From contig NC_049907.1 of the NCBI RefSeq assembly GCF_001411555.2, positions 3,480,243 to 3,544,242 on the forward strand: 64,000 bases of DNA. Direction: 5' to 3'. Made by a program: the position numbers and the translations under genes. Every line of letters starts with the position of its first letter. The first letter of the stretch is position 1. The notes under the pieces are model-generated. The model did not search any database. It saw only the letters and a list, made by a program, of their open reading frames with translations, and was not told the origin of the DNA. Shown one piece after another: positions 10,980-20,720 of this stretch. The DNA comes from Juglans regia. Taxonomy: Eukaryota > Streptophyta > Magnoliopsida > Fagales > Juglandaceae.

Positions 10980-11560
10980 CCTTAAGGCCTCTCCTCCATC
11001 CCTCTCGTCCCCTCCATCCCTCCCGTCCACCCTCTCCCAAATTGAAACCCTATGACCATCGTTGACTCCCCAAGGCCAGAAGCGTCACTACTAAGCCACC
11101 ATTGCCACCATCGCCTCCATCTCTTGGATTGGTTGACCCATTTCTAAATTTGAAACAAGGAGACCATCGTCGACTACATCCCAAGCCCCTCAACATTGAG
11201 CCACCATTGCCTCCATCGCAAGGCCTGAAACCCAAGCCCCTCACCATGGAGCCACCGTCACCTCCATCCCTCCCATCCACACTCTCCTTAAGACCATTTT
11301 TCATTTCAAATCTGTTCGACTGCCCAAGGCCTAATGCCCATTTCTTTCACCACTAACCCACTACCGTCGCTCACCTCCATCCATCTCGTTCGTCTCATTT
11401 GATTACCTTAGAACTTCCACTTCCATCTTTGGCATCCTCTCCCAAATTTGAAATCCTAAGAGCTCTACCGCGTCCCCTCTATTGGACCTCCAAAGCCTAA
11501 GGCCAACCCCCTCACCATTGAGCCTACCGTCGCCACTAATTGTTACCATGGTGCTTATCT
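10980..11560. repeat. C-rich degenerate repeat region
   Basis: Pyrimidine-rich DNA in which phrases such as cctccatccctc, cccaagcccctca and attgagccaccattgcctcc recur at irregular spacing. Opposed open frames of 84 codons on the two strands (11,102-11,356 plus; 11,050-11,304 minus) are low-complexity Pro- or Gly-rich by-products of the repeat and are not called as genes. It may be a decayed gene fragment or minisatellite. Confidence 0.5.
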
Positions 11561-11789
11561 CCATTTACATAGTGGCCTAGGTTCCCTTACATAAAAATCG
11601 AGGTTGTTACTCTATATCTATTATGTAATCTCCTCGATTTTAATTTTTCTTGCATGAATAGTCCCTCGAATTACTCTCTGCTCAATGTGATAGCTAAATC
11701 CAGCCTAGACTAACTGAATTGCCCTTTACTTCAAATTAGTTTATGAAATTTTCTGATGAAATGGCCTTAGGATTATAATAGTTTATAAA

Positions 11790-11964
11790 ATTATAGAATG
11801 TATATATAGAGGAAAAAAATGTTTAGTTTTCTAAAATTGGATTAAAATTTAGGAAAATATTGAACTTGTGCCATTGGCAATTTGGCATTTAGGAAATTAT
11901 AGAATGTATTTAATGAGGAGAAAAACAGTTTAATTTTCTAAATTTGGATTGAAATTTAGGAAAA
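11790..11964. repeat. Two-unit tandem repeat, about 107-bp period
   Basis: The phrase ttatagaatgtat ... gaggaaaaa ... ttttctaaa.ttggatt.aaatttaggaaaa occurs at about 11,790-11,857 and again at 11,897-11,964, with scattered substitutions. Non-coding. Confidence 0.7.
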
Positions 11965-12039
11965 CTAGGTCTCATAGTATTCTGTTTAATATATTTTAGA
12001 TAACAATTTACAAAAATGATTGAGATTGGCAATGGAGAA

Positions 12040-12465
12040 GACATCCCGATCGGTTAGCATCACATGGGCCTAGGCCTTTGCCTATCCCTGAAACTTGTCA
12101 AACTACCGAAGAGACCAATCAATCCCGAAAGGGCCTAGCCCACTGCCAACACCGACTAAGTAACTACCCAGTGACGATAGAAGATAAGAACGGTTATTAT
12201 TCAAATTCATTAAAGGATAAATCCTCATCTCTAGGCTTGAATTTAAATAATAGATATGTCTGTTATTATTTAAACAACAGAACGTTTCAAAAACTCTATA
12301 TAAGATGAGAATCCAAATACGTAAAGGAGATCGGATTCTTGATTATTAGAGAGTTATTTTCAATCACTGACTTAGATATCGAATGTGTTCTCTCAAACCC
12401 TCAAGCCGCCTTCTTCTTTGGTTGCAAGTGATCGTGCAGCAGTGACTGTGAAACATGTCCATAAC
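12040..12465 (+). mobile_element. LTR fragment with TATA box (probably Ty3/gypsy)
   Basis: A plus-strand TATA box in the form ctctatataag (about 12,294-12,304) is followed by a leader ending ...ctcaaaccctcaagccgccttc and ctgtgaaacatgtccataaca. This order (TATA box, R/U5 leader, end in CA) is that of a plant LTR. No internal coding part, no second LTR and no target duplication were found, so it is a solo or truncated LTR with uncertain borders. No gene follows that the TATA box could serve. Confidence 0.45.
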
Positions 12466-13326
12466 AGGTAGTCATAACACAATATAGACAGAGTGGAGGA
12501 AGGGCCAAAGTCAAGGCTGATAGTCTAAATGCCCTGATTCAATGCAAAAAACCAAAATAAAACTGCGTTTGGTTAGTTTCCAAGGTTGAAATTTGTCATT
12601 TCCTGTCACATGTGGTGCCCTTCGGATGGAGAGAAATGGTCCATTTTAACACTTTATTTTTATGGCCTCTGTCATTAGTGTCAATAAAATTTTTATGGGC
12701 TTCTGTCAACAATCAGACCATATAGATCACGTGTGACAGATTTTTGCTAAAAATCATGCATGAAATGACTAAAAATAATAAATAAATTTAAATAATAATG
12801 GAAGGCACAGAAATTTATGTATATATGTAATTGATTGTTAAATGAATACTCTCTATTAAATTATTAATCTTGAAAAACTAAGTTAAATTTTTAGCTTACA
12901 TTAATTGATTTAAAATAAATTGTAAATTAATTATAAGTGTATCATTATCAGAAGTTGAGAACTCTTGAGTTTAGGAAAAATGGTAACATAACGACATCAT
13001 ATAGAAATGATATCAGGCTTCAAGAGACACCATGAGTGATTATAAAACTATACAGCACGTGGGACGCACGGGCAAAGAGGAATGGAGCAATGATGGTTGG
13101 AATGAGGAGATTGGTAATTGAGTAACAAGGGGTGAGATATATGGAGTAAAAATATATTTCACTATATATTTCACAACTATATTTTAAAATAATTTTACTT
13201 TTAAAAAGTTATTTTATAAAAATATTCTCCATTTTAAAATATAATAGTATAAAGTATTTTGAAAAGTATTATATGTTTATCTATTTTGTAAAAAGTTATT
13301 TTATAAAAATATTCTCCATTTTACCA
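12466..13326. other. Non-coding interval with a dispersed local repeat
   Basis: Mostly AT-rich. A segment at about 13,015-13,137 (cttcaagagacacc ... ggaatgaggagattggtaat) recurs in shortened form at about 19,978-20,038 and 20,985-21,080. The 13,140-13,325 part is a TTTTATAAAA-rich MITE-like stretch similar in style to 58,040-58,210. No gene seen. Confidence 0.5.
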
Positions 13327-13719
13327 TACAAGGAAAAGACATTCACCAACAATGCTCCTTCCGAGGGATATATCCCTTTCTCATCATCACCTTCAACTTA
13401 CTCGAATACAAAATCCAGCTTGTCTATGTTGCCCTCTTGCTCATAGAGTCCTACGGACTCCTGCCCCCAGCCTTATACATTTATCTGCGCTAAATGATCG
13501 TAAAGAGAAGAGAAATGCTGCTCTTCACATCGGTATTTTAAAGGTATTATTATGTCAAACACATAAATAGAAAGATACCTTTAATGTTCGACATTAGCCA
13601 CACACAAACGCACACACATGAGATTACATACATACATTGTACATATAAGAGTTCCATCTGTATGGATCTAGATTCAAGTACTTGGAGATCCTTTATTTGG
13701 TACCAATCATGTTTAGAAG

Positions 13720-14650
13720 TGTATATGCAAGAATTTGGTTAGGACTAGGTAACTAAGATAATATACTTCATCTTATGTTGGGTTTGTATTTTGGAAGAAT
13801 ATAAAACACTTTGAGTTTATCTAAAGTTATTTTGATTTTATCTAAAGGTTGTTAGGAAGAGTTTTAGATAAGTCAAAAGTGTAGAAGTCGAGTTCTAAAA
13901 TATAAATTTTATCTAGAGAAGAGTTTGAATGGAAAATTGTTTCTATTGAGAAGATAAAATGTCATGTGTCAACTAACCGTCAGCAAAATCCGTTAGCAAA
14001 GTTTCACTATGACTTGGAAATTACTTCCAGAAACACATTTAAACTATCCTAGTAATTAGAATCTGCAGAGATTCAATTCTGGATATTAGAGTATTTTCCA
14101 GTGCATAATTTGGTGAGAAAATTCATTAGAGAATTTTCATGTTATTTCTCTCAAAGATTGTAGTCATGATCCAAGGTTAAGATAGAGTAATCGTGTTCAG
14201 CCACTGGAGTTCCAATAGAGAAGTTAATACTTGAAGATCATAATAGATTCTGGTTGCTACTGTGGTAAAGACAAAAGGTTGTTTGTCTGGTCAAGTAAGA
14301 GTATCAGTTGACAAAAGTTTTGTAATTGAGACTTGCTTATAATTGATTTTCAAATAATAAAACTAATTTTTCTGAGTTTGGATGCCCATTATGATTTTAC
14401 CTTTAAAAAATTATTTAAAGGGTTTTTTTACCAAGATTGGTGTTATGCAATTAATTTATTTTATGTTCTTATTTTATTATTAAATAATTGCATGGGTTTT
14501 TTTACCAAGATTGGTGTTATGCGATTAATTTATTTTATGTTCTTATTTTATTATTAAATAATTGCATGATTGTGGATTGACTAATCAATTTTTTGAGTAA
14601 ATTGGTAGTAGATCTTTGTATTACTATACAAGTGTATTTGGATAATTTTA
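13720..14650 (+). mobile_element. Solo LTR-like insertion in copy 2, 931 bp, 5-bp target duplication
   Basis: The insertion starts TGTATATGC and ends ATTTTA. It is flanked by AGAAG on both sides (13,715-13,719 and 14,651-14,655). Copy 1 has the empty site, tttagaaagatgcaaag at 2,821-2,837, matching the copy 2 flanks once the insert and one AGAAG are removed. A 5-bp target duplication and TG start fit an LTR. Text such as gttttgtaattgagacttgc and the poly-T/A end resemble Ty1/copia LTRs, but the 3' end is TA rather than CA. No internal genes, so most simply a solo LTR. Confidence 0.8.
14420..14567 (+). repeat. 74-bp tandem duplication inside the solo LTR
   Basis: Two adjacent units (14,420-14,493 and 14,494-14,567), each beginning gggttttttta/gggttttttta ccaagattgg and ending attgcat. 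They differ at a single visible base (tatgcaatt against tatgcgatt), so the duplication is young relative to the rest of the LTR. Confidence 0.9.
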
Positions 14651-15231
14651 AGAAGGATGCAAAGTAGCGGAGCGGGTGGTGGTATGTCATCATTTATCAC
14701 AAATGGATGCTGAAAACAGAGGAAATTAGATTACCTTGCTAAGCACCTAAGCTGCCCATGGGAGATGGTCGCAATACTGGAGCCCAAAAGAAATTGCAGG
14801 GAAAAGAATGGAAGTAATCATCGCAGGGTAACAAAGAAAACTGTTATGGCATTCAGACTGATTGCTTCTGCAGTTCTGCTTTACCCTATCCAGAAAATCA
14901 CCAAACGCGCGCATTAGTCTTGCTGCAATGTAAATTTTGTGGTATCCCTTCAAATGTCAAAGATTGTCACTCCAATTTATAGGTGTCATTATCTATAGGT
15001 TTTCTTCCTAGTTATAATAGTACTGACATTTCAGTGTATCACCCCTTCTAACTGAAGGTGCAGCAGTCAAATTCAGAGCTGAATAATCAATCATGTTTTT
15101 CAGATTTCTTTCAGAAACTCTGAAGCATAAAACTAAGAAGGATCTACCAAACTTGATCGTCCAAAGGGGCAAACTCACACAGATAAACACCATCATGAAG
15201 AGTTATCTCAGACCACTTGCCAAAGGTTTTC

Positions 15232-16245
15232 TCAGTCACACACACGTCTGAACATTGATTGTAAAACCAACTTCCTCCAACTCACACTAGTGCCGCTACA
15301 CTTATCAGCATTAGCACTTAGATTCTGAGCAGTTTTCATAAACATTCCGAACTTCTTCTGGATCTCATCTAGAACAAGCTTCACTGCCTCCTCTTCTCCA
15401 AGAGCGAAATCAGCTTTCTCCAGCATTGAATCGGTCTCAATCTGCAGTCTGCGAATAAGTGCCTCAATGTTACCCAAGTCCTTCTTTGCAGTAAGAGTGC
15501 CATCTCGCATTGAGCTGATTACCCCCCTTTTTCCTTTCAGTGCACTCTGATACCGCCCCCAAAGTGAGTTGCACCATGTTCCCACAGAGCCCATTGGAAC
15601 AGACAATGCACCAGTCAATGCTGTTGCCCAGGCTGGAGCTTTAATGGCAGCTGCCACCACCGTGAGAACTAACACAGACACAAATGCAAAAACAAAAATG
15701 ACATTGGACACTATCCTCCATGTCTTCACAGGATCCAATTTCTTGTCTAGCTTTGTTTTCCAAGGCTTCAATTTGTCCAACATCAATTCATGCTGCTCAG
15801 AAACTGATCGCAAAAGTTGAGAAAACTCGTTGGTAAATGGGTCCTCGGCATCCTTGAATTTCCTCAACTCTTGCAATGTCTTCGCAGACTGAACTATCGA
15901 CTGGTTATCACGTGTGCGCTTCAGGCAGTTCTCAAGGGCAGTGCAGAAGTCCACTGCCATGAGACTACAATGAAAGTAATCCTTCAGGAATGAGAAAAAT
16001 TCCTGATTGTTCCATATATCTTCCTTACACTTGAGGTTGCAATTGGCTACTTCTAGGTGCATTTCATTTAGACATTTGACAATCTCTTTGATTGAGTCAG
16101 AACAAACGAGCTGAGGTTCCTCGACCCCGGTGGAATCACCGAGCTCTATGTCCACCTCCAGCTCGCACGCCACCTCCAGCTCGCGCGCCACCTCATAGGC
16201 GTTCATATCAGCCGTGAAATGGGTCTTGCTTGAGTTACTAACCAT
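15232..16245 (-). CDS. UPF0496 (DUF677) family protein, copy 2
   Basis: A 337-aa protein from the inner start MVSNSSKTHF; the frame is open further upstream to a Met at 16,389 (385 aa), but the upstream part does not match copy 1's alternative N-terminus. It shares with copy 1 the blocks SIKEIVKCLNEMHLE, CKEDIWNNQE and FCTALENCLKRTRD, the two hydrophobic segments (VSNVIFVFAFVSVLVLTVVAAAI, PAWATALTGALSVPMGSVG) and the coiled C-terminus. Two in-frame changes set it apart: a repeated E-L-E-V-A/D motif near residue 20 (24-bp tandem gain) and loss of 15 residues before KTLQEL, the stretch that reads NFEEEVVDGVKYV in copy 1. Both spare the frame, which suggests coding constraint. Likely a membrane-associated protein; function not shown. 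Confidence 0.87.
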   Translation of the reverse strand: MVSNSSKTHFTADMNAYEVARELEVACELEVDIELGDSTGVEEPQLVCSDSIKEIVKCLNEMHLEVANCNLKCKEDIWNNQEFFSFLKDYFHCSLMAVDFCTALENCLKRTRDNQSIVQSAKTLQELRKFKDAEDPFTNEFSQLLRSVSEQHELMLDKLKPWKTKLDKKLDPVKTWRIVSNVIFVFAFVSVLVLTVVAAAIKAPAWATALTGALSVPMGSVGTWCNSLWGRYQSALKGKRGVISSMRDGTLTAKKDLGNIEALIRRLQIETDSMLEKADFALGEEEAVKLVLDEIQKKFGMFMKTAQNLSANADKCSGTSVSWRKLVLQSMFRRVCD

Positions 16246-16889
16246 GCTTGCAGATTTTCCGGCTAATGACGAGACAAACCTAAGCCTTATTATACAACTC
16301 TTTGCTATCCAAAAGCGATTATTTCTTATAGCCAAAATACCAAATACACGAAATTTTTTCTCACTGCAATCTGATCGAACCAATTTCAAAATTGAGTATC
16401 AGTAATCCAGCTAACCAGATCGCACCATCCGAAGAAAGGATACTACAAAATTCAGCAAAATCAGAAGGCCGATTGGGATTTTAATGAAAAAGAAAACTGC
16501 TAAAGGCACAAACTTTGGATAAGATTTTGAGAACTCAAAAGCTCATGCTTCACTTAGCAAAACAAGCTGGATCCAAATAAAAATAAATGCAAAAACCCAA
16601 GATGAAAACGTCAAATTTCCGAGTAGATCTTGCTAGCCATCTATTGGAAGATAGTTGGGTACCTGAAATTTAGCTGAAATGACAAAAAGTAGACGGTTTT
16701 CTCTCAATTTAATCTCCATGTTGAGTAAACAGTCCCAAAATCCAAGCCAAACACAGTAAGAATCTTCAAAATCTACGATCTTTGGGTAGCAGTGAACGAT
16801 CTTGATTTGAAAAAATTAGAGAAAGATGCCCATAAATCTATGAATTGAAACAGGAAAAAGATCAAGACAAAGACGGGTAGGAAAAGTAG

Positions 16890-17060
16890 ATAAACCAAGA
16901 GGTTAGAGGAGGAAGGGAAAACGAGCGGGGAAGGTAACGAGAACTCGGCAAAGTCGCCAACAATGTTTCCAACACGGATTCAGCTTTTCGACCACGCGGA
17001 CGGGGAGTCCGGTACGTCGAACTTTCTGCCTCTACTTGAGCTTGAGAAGACAAATATATA
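16890..17060 (-). promoter_or_regulatory. Possible leader or first exon region of UPF0496 copy 2
   Basis: A GC-richer, CpG-containing stretch lies on the 5' side of copy 2 about 650 bp upstream of the preferred start, in otherwise AT-rich DNA. It has the look of a transcribed leader, and a short minus-strand frame (16,862-17,092) crosses it. Copy 1 lacks it altogether. No TATA box or splice site is clear enough to call. Confidence 0.25.
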
Positions 17061-17354
17061 AAATGGTATATGAGTAATGAATATAGCATCAAAAGTTAAA
17101 TGAATTTGTCGGTTTGTTTATAAAGGATAAAGAAAGAATGAAACAAAGCTTTGTAGCCCGAGCTGGAATAATGACATATGTAGCTTCGTGGGTGGTACCA
17201 TTGAATTTGATATCTCTCAAATATTTTTTTATAGGAAAATTTGTAATGATTAAAGAGTATAGGGTGAAAGAGCCCAACAACAACAATAGCCCACTCACAA
17301 TAATGCAACAAAAATAAAAGAAAAATAAAAGTGAGAAGTGGAGCTAATTAGGAT

Positions 17355-17712
17355 TCTAAACTCATCTCAATTCATTATTATAATTTTTTAAAATTTTAAT
17401 ATAAAAATATAATAAATAATTTAATTTTTTCAAATTTTAAAATAATAATAATATTAAAAAATAATATTCTAACAATATTTTATTATCTCAATTCAACTCA
17501 ATTCAAATAACTTCAGCATCCAGCTTCGTTTGGAAGTTGAGCTCATCTTAACTTATCTCAACTCATCATTATAACTTTTTCAAATCTCAATATAAAATAT
17601 AATAAATAATTCAAATTTTTTAAATTTTAAAATAATAATAATAATAAATAATAATATTCTAATAATATTTTATCATCTCAACTTAACTCACTTCAACATC
17701 CAAACCCACCTA
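17355..17712 (+). repeat. Two adjacent MITEs, 'ctcaactcatctcaac' family
   Basis: Two neighbouring copies in the same orientation, 17,355-17,505 and 17,523-17,712. Each has tctcaa.tcat.attataa at the left, an aataataataatatt core, and tattttatcatctcaac near the right. The second is flanked by tcgtttggaagttg and caacatccaaaccc, which look like terminal inverted sequences of the family. From 17,713 to 18,297 there is only AT-rich non-coding DNA. Confidence 0.65.
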
Positions 17713-18297
17713 ACGATCCAGTTTTGGATTTTATTGACACGGAAAATGATACTACCACCTATACTTTTTTTATCGACAAAATGTATTAATTTTGTTTTTT
17801 TTTAAAGGATTTGCGTTTTTTTATATTTTAATATTGTGTTATTTTTATTTTTTTTATATTTAAAAAAACACATAAAAAATACTTTATAAAAAAAATCTAA
17901 AAAAAAAATTACACTGTCGGTACCGATTATCGGTGGCTCTAGTACCACCCCTATCGAGAAATTAGATATTAAAAAAATAGTTGTAAAGACAGATGGTATA
18001 ATAGTTCAGAATGTTATTGAGGCCTTCATTTTATTAACTACAAGAATAACACAATATAAAATGGCACACTTCTGGAGTTTCTATTTGTGGAGTCTGGTTA
18101 TGTTTGTAACGGTCTAGTTTGATGATCTTATTCAACAAGAATCTGTTATAATTTTTTTTTTCTTTTTTTTTTAATGAAATTTCAATGAAGAGTGGGATAT
18201 GGAGAGAAGGTTTGAGCTGGTAAGCCCAAGCGGGAGTGATTATGGGCAAGCCTTGTGAGAAAACTCTCATTAGATTAGTCAAAGTTAAAGGACAGTT

Positions 18298-18705
18298 TTG
18301 ATAAATGTAAGAGAAATTTGACTTTTGACTATTCTATTCATATAAATCTCTATATTGGAATAGTTATTTTTTCATTATATAATAATAAAATAATATAAGA
18401 TGAATTTGATTTTAATTATTCATATCAAGTCTGCACATTAGATTATACATTTATTTATTATCTGGTAATGAATAACTAATAATTTCAAAAATATTTAATT
18501 TTTTAATTATTAATTTTTTTAATTTTATCATATTTTACTATTCTACTTATTTTATGTTAATTAATAATCATGTTCTTATTAAATTAATATATTACTAAGT
18601 CAAATTAATATATTAATTGTGATAAAATATGTGATAAAAAGAAAGAGAGGGAAAAATAATTAATAAAATATTTATTTGATGTATGTACAGTAACATTCAA
18701 ATATT
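18298..18705 (+). repeat. MITE family 2, copy A
   Basis: Starts near ataaatgtaagagaaatttgac and runs through gaataactaataatttcaaaaatatttaattttt to gataaaatatgtgataaaaag and gatgtatgtacagtaac. It matches the reverse complement of 20,175-20,720. Non-coding, AT-rich. Confidence 0.7.
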
Positions 18706-19142
18706 AACATTCAAATATTAATTAGTGGATTGGGTCAAATTAAGAGACAAAAAGGGGTCGAGAATTTTTCTTAGGGGCTTTTTCCCTGGACCTCTCAGAG
18801 CACTCTCAAATTTTTTATTTTATTTTTTCTCATCATTCCTAACAAAAAAGACGCACATGTGAGAATTTTGCAAACGAGATGCAACCAACTATACGTGGTG
18901 GCAAAGCTTTTGTAGAAGAAAAAAAACAAAAAGCAAAAAGCAAAAGGCTACGAGAATGGAGGTCCTACAAATAAGGAAACCCACACATATTTCCACCATG
19001 GAAACACAGGTAGATACCCTTTGGCTTTTGGCACTCGCTTCCAAATGCAAAGCTTTCTCTTCTCAAAACACAATTTTTCTCTTTGTTTTTCTCTGCGTGG
19101 TTTTGGTACTCGTTTTTCTTGAATGTAGGGAGGACAAAAAAA

Positions 19143-19285
19143 AAAGAAACAAGACATTATTGTAAAGAATGGAACAGCTATTAATGAATTTTTTATTGTT
19201 ATAAAAGAAACAAGACATTGTTGTTGCACACAGCAAGACATTGTTGTTTTGGTCATATAAAAGAAACAAGACATTGTTGTTGCCG
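19143..19285 (+). repeat. Degenerate minisatellite (caagacattgttgttg)
   Basis: The phrase a(g)aaacaagacatt.ttg occurs at about 19,144, 19,205, 19,233 (short form) and 19,261, in an irregular array. It makes several spurious short frames on both strands. The rest of 18,706-19,560 is AT-rich or low-complexity with no gene. Confidence 0.7.
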
Positions 19286-19560
19286 ACATGTTTTTCTTGA
19301 ATATATGACCAAAGCTTCTGCGTTTTCTTTTCCAATAAGAGAGAGAGAGAGAGCATTGGAGCAGCTAGCACTTGACAGATATCAATCCAAAAAAGAGTAG
19401 AAGAAAAATAGTACAAGATAGAGAGTTACAACCAAAGCAGTGAATTTCAAGTCTCCACGCATTTTTTTATCTTCTTTTACCATAAAACACACAACTTTCT
19501 CAACTTTTCTTTATCTCTTTTGTTTTTATTTTTTAAACAATCATGTGTTGCTTCTTGTAT

Positions 19561-20052
19561 CCTGAAGGACCTCAACCCTAGTTTTGAGATCCTCACACTA
19601 GGACTCACGGCCATGGAGTTCAATCTTGAAAACCCGTTGACTCATTTTGCATGAACCCCAAACCCGTTTTCCTTTTTATTGGAAGAGAAGAGGAAAATAT
19701 ACAATGAAGGATTCATGGAGACCAAATCTGAGTGGAGAAGAGAAGGAGTTGCTCTGAGTGGAGATGATGAAGGGGGCTTCGATGGTTGCTTCATGGGTTC
19801 ATGGAGACCAAGTCTGGAGTGGAGAAGACGAAGGGAGGGAAGGGTTGGCTTTGTGGAGAAGACGTGCGTTTCGAGAACTCAAATGAAACGATGCGTTTAA
19901 TCTCCACGTGGGCACTAGATCCCCAAGAGTGGTTGCACACATCATTTTTCAACAAGATTATGTAGAACGAAAAGATAGCGGGCCTCAAGAGACACCATCT
20001 CGTTGGAATGAGAAGATTGGTAATTGAGTAACAAGAAAGAGATGCACCTATA
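19561..20052. other. Interval with internal direct repeat and dispersed local repeat
   Basis: A phrase ttcatggagaccaa.tctg.agtggagaaga occurs twice (about 19,712-19,745 and 19,796-19,830). A 73-codon frame (19,679-19,900) spans them but has no recognisable domain. 19,978-20,038 is a shortened copy of the repeat at 13,015-13,137. Confidence 0.5.
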
Positions 20053-20174
20053 AGAGCATCCTCAATGGATTAACTAAAAGCTAAATCCATTGAGTATTTA
20101 GCCATTAGAACACAAAATGTGATCACAATGGATTAGTCAAATTTCAAATAATTGAAATTTAGCTTTAGTTACTT

Positions 20175-20720
20175 TCAAAAGAATTTCTAAATTTAAAAGT
20201 TACTATACATACACAAAATACATATTTTATCAATTATTTTTCTCTCACTTTCCTTCTATCACATATTTTATCAATTATTTATCTCTTCATTTCTTTCTAT
20301 CACATATTTTATAACAATGGTTGGGTTCATGTGCACGGGTTCATGTGTTAGGGGCTGGGTTCATGCATTGATATATTAATTTGAGTTAGTGATATATTAA
20401 TTTAATTAGAATATGATTACCAATTAATATATAATAGGTAGAATAATAAAATATGATAAAATAAAATAAATTATTAATTAAAAAAATTAAATACTTTTGA
20501 AATTATTAATTAAAAAAATTAAATACTTTTGAAATTATTAATTACTCATTAATATATAATGAATAAATGGATAATCCAATGTGGAGATTTGATATGAATA
20601 ACCAAAATCAAATTCATCTTATATTATTTTATTGTTATATAATGAAAAAATAAATATTATAATATAGAGATTTATGTGAATAAAATAACTAAAAATTAAA
20701 TTTCTCTTACATTTATAAAA
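20175..20720 (-). repeat. MITE family 2, copy B (inverted relative to copy A)
   Basis: Reverse-complement match to 18,298-18,705, ending aatttctcttacatttat. It carries an extra insert of gggttcatg-type repeats near 20,320-20,370 and a repeated aattaaaaaaattaaatact unit near 20,475-20,540. The 20,053-20,174 stretch before it (gagcatcctcaatggatt) may belong to the same or a neighbouring element. Confidence 0.7.

Larger units (their letters stand above)
13327..16880. repeat. Duplicated UPF0496 block, copy 2
   Basis: Collinear with 2,503-5,112. Copy 2 carries a 931-bp LTR-like insertion (13,720-14,650), a 24-bp in-frame tandem gain near the gene start, a 45-bp in-frame loss in the middle of the gene, and extra sequence beyond the point where copy 1 ends. 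Confidence 0.85.

Noticed and set aside
11050..11356. Pro-rich and Gly-rich 84-codon frames on opposite strands
   Set aside because: Low-complexity translation of a C-rich repeat.
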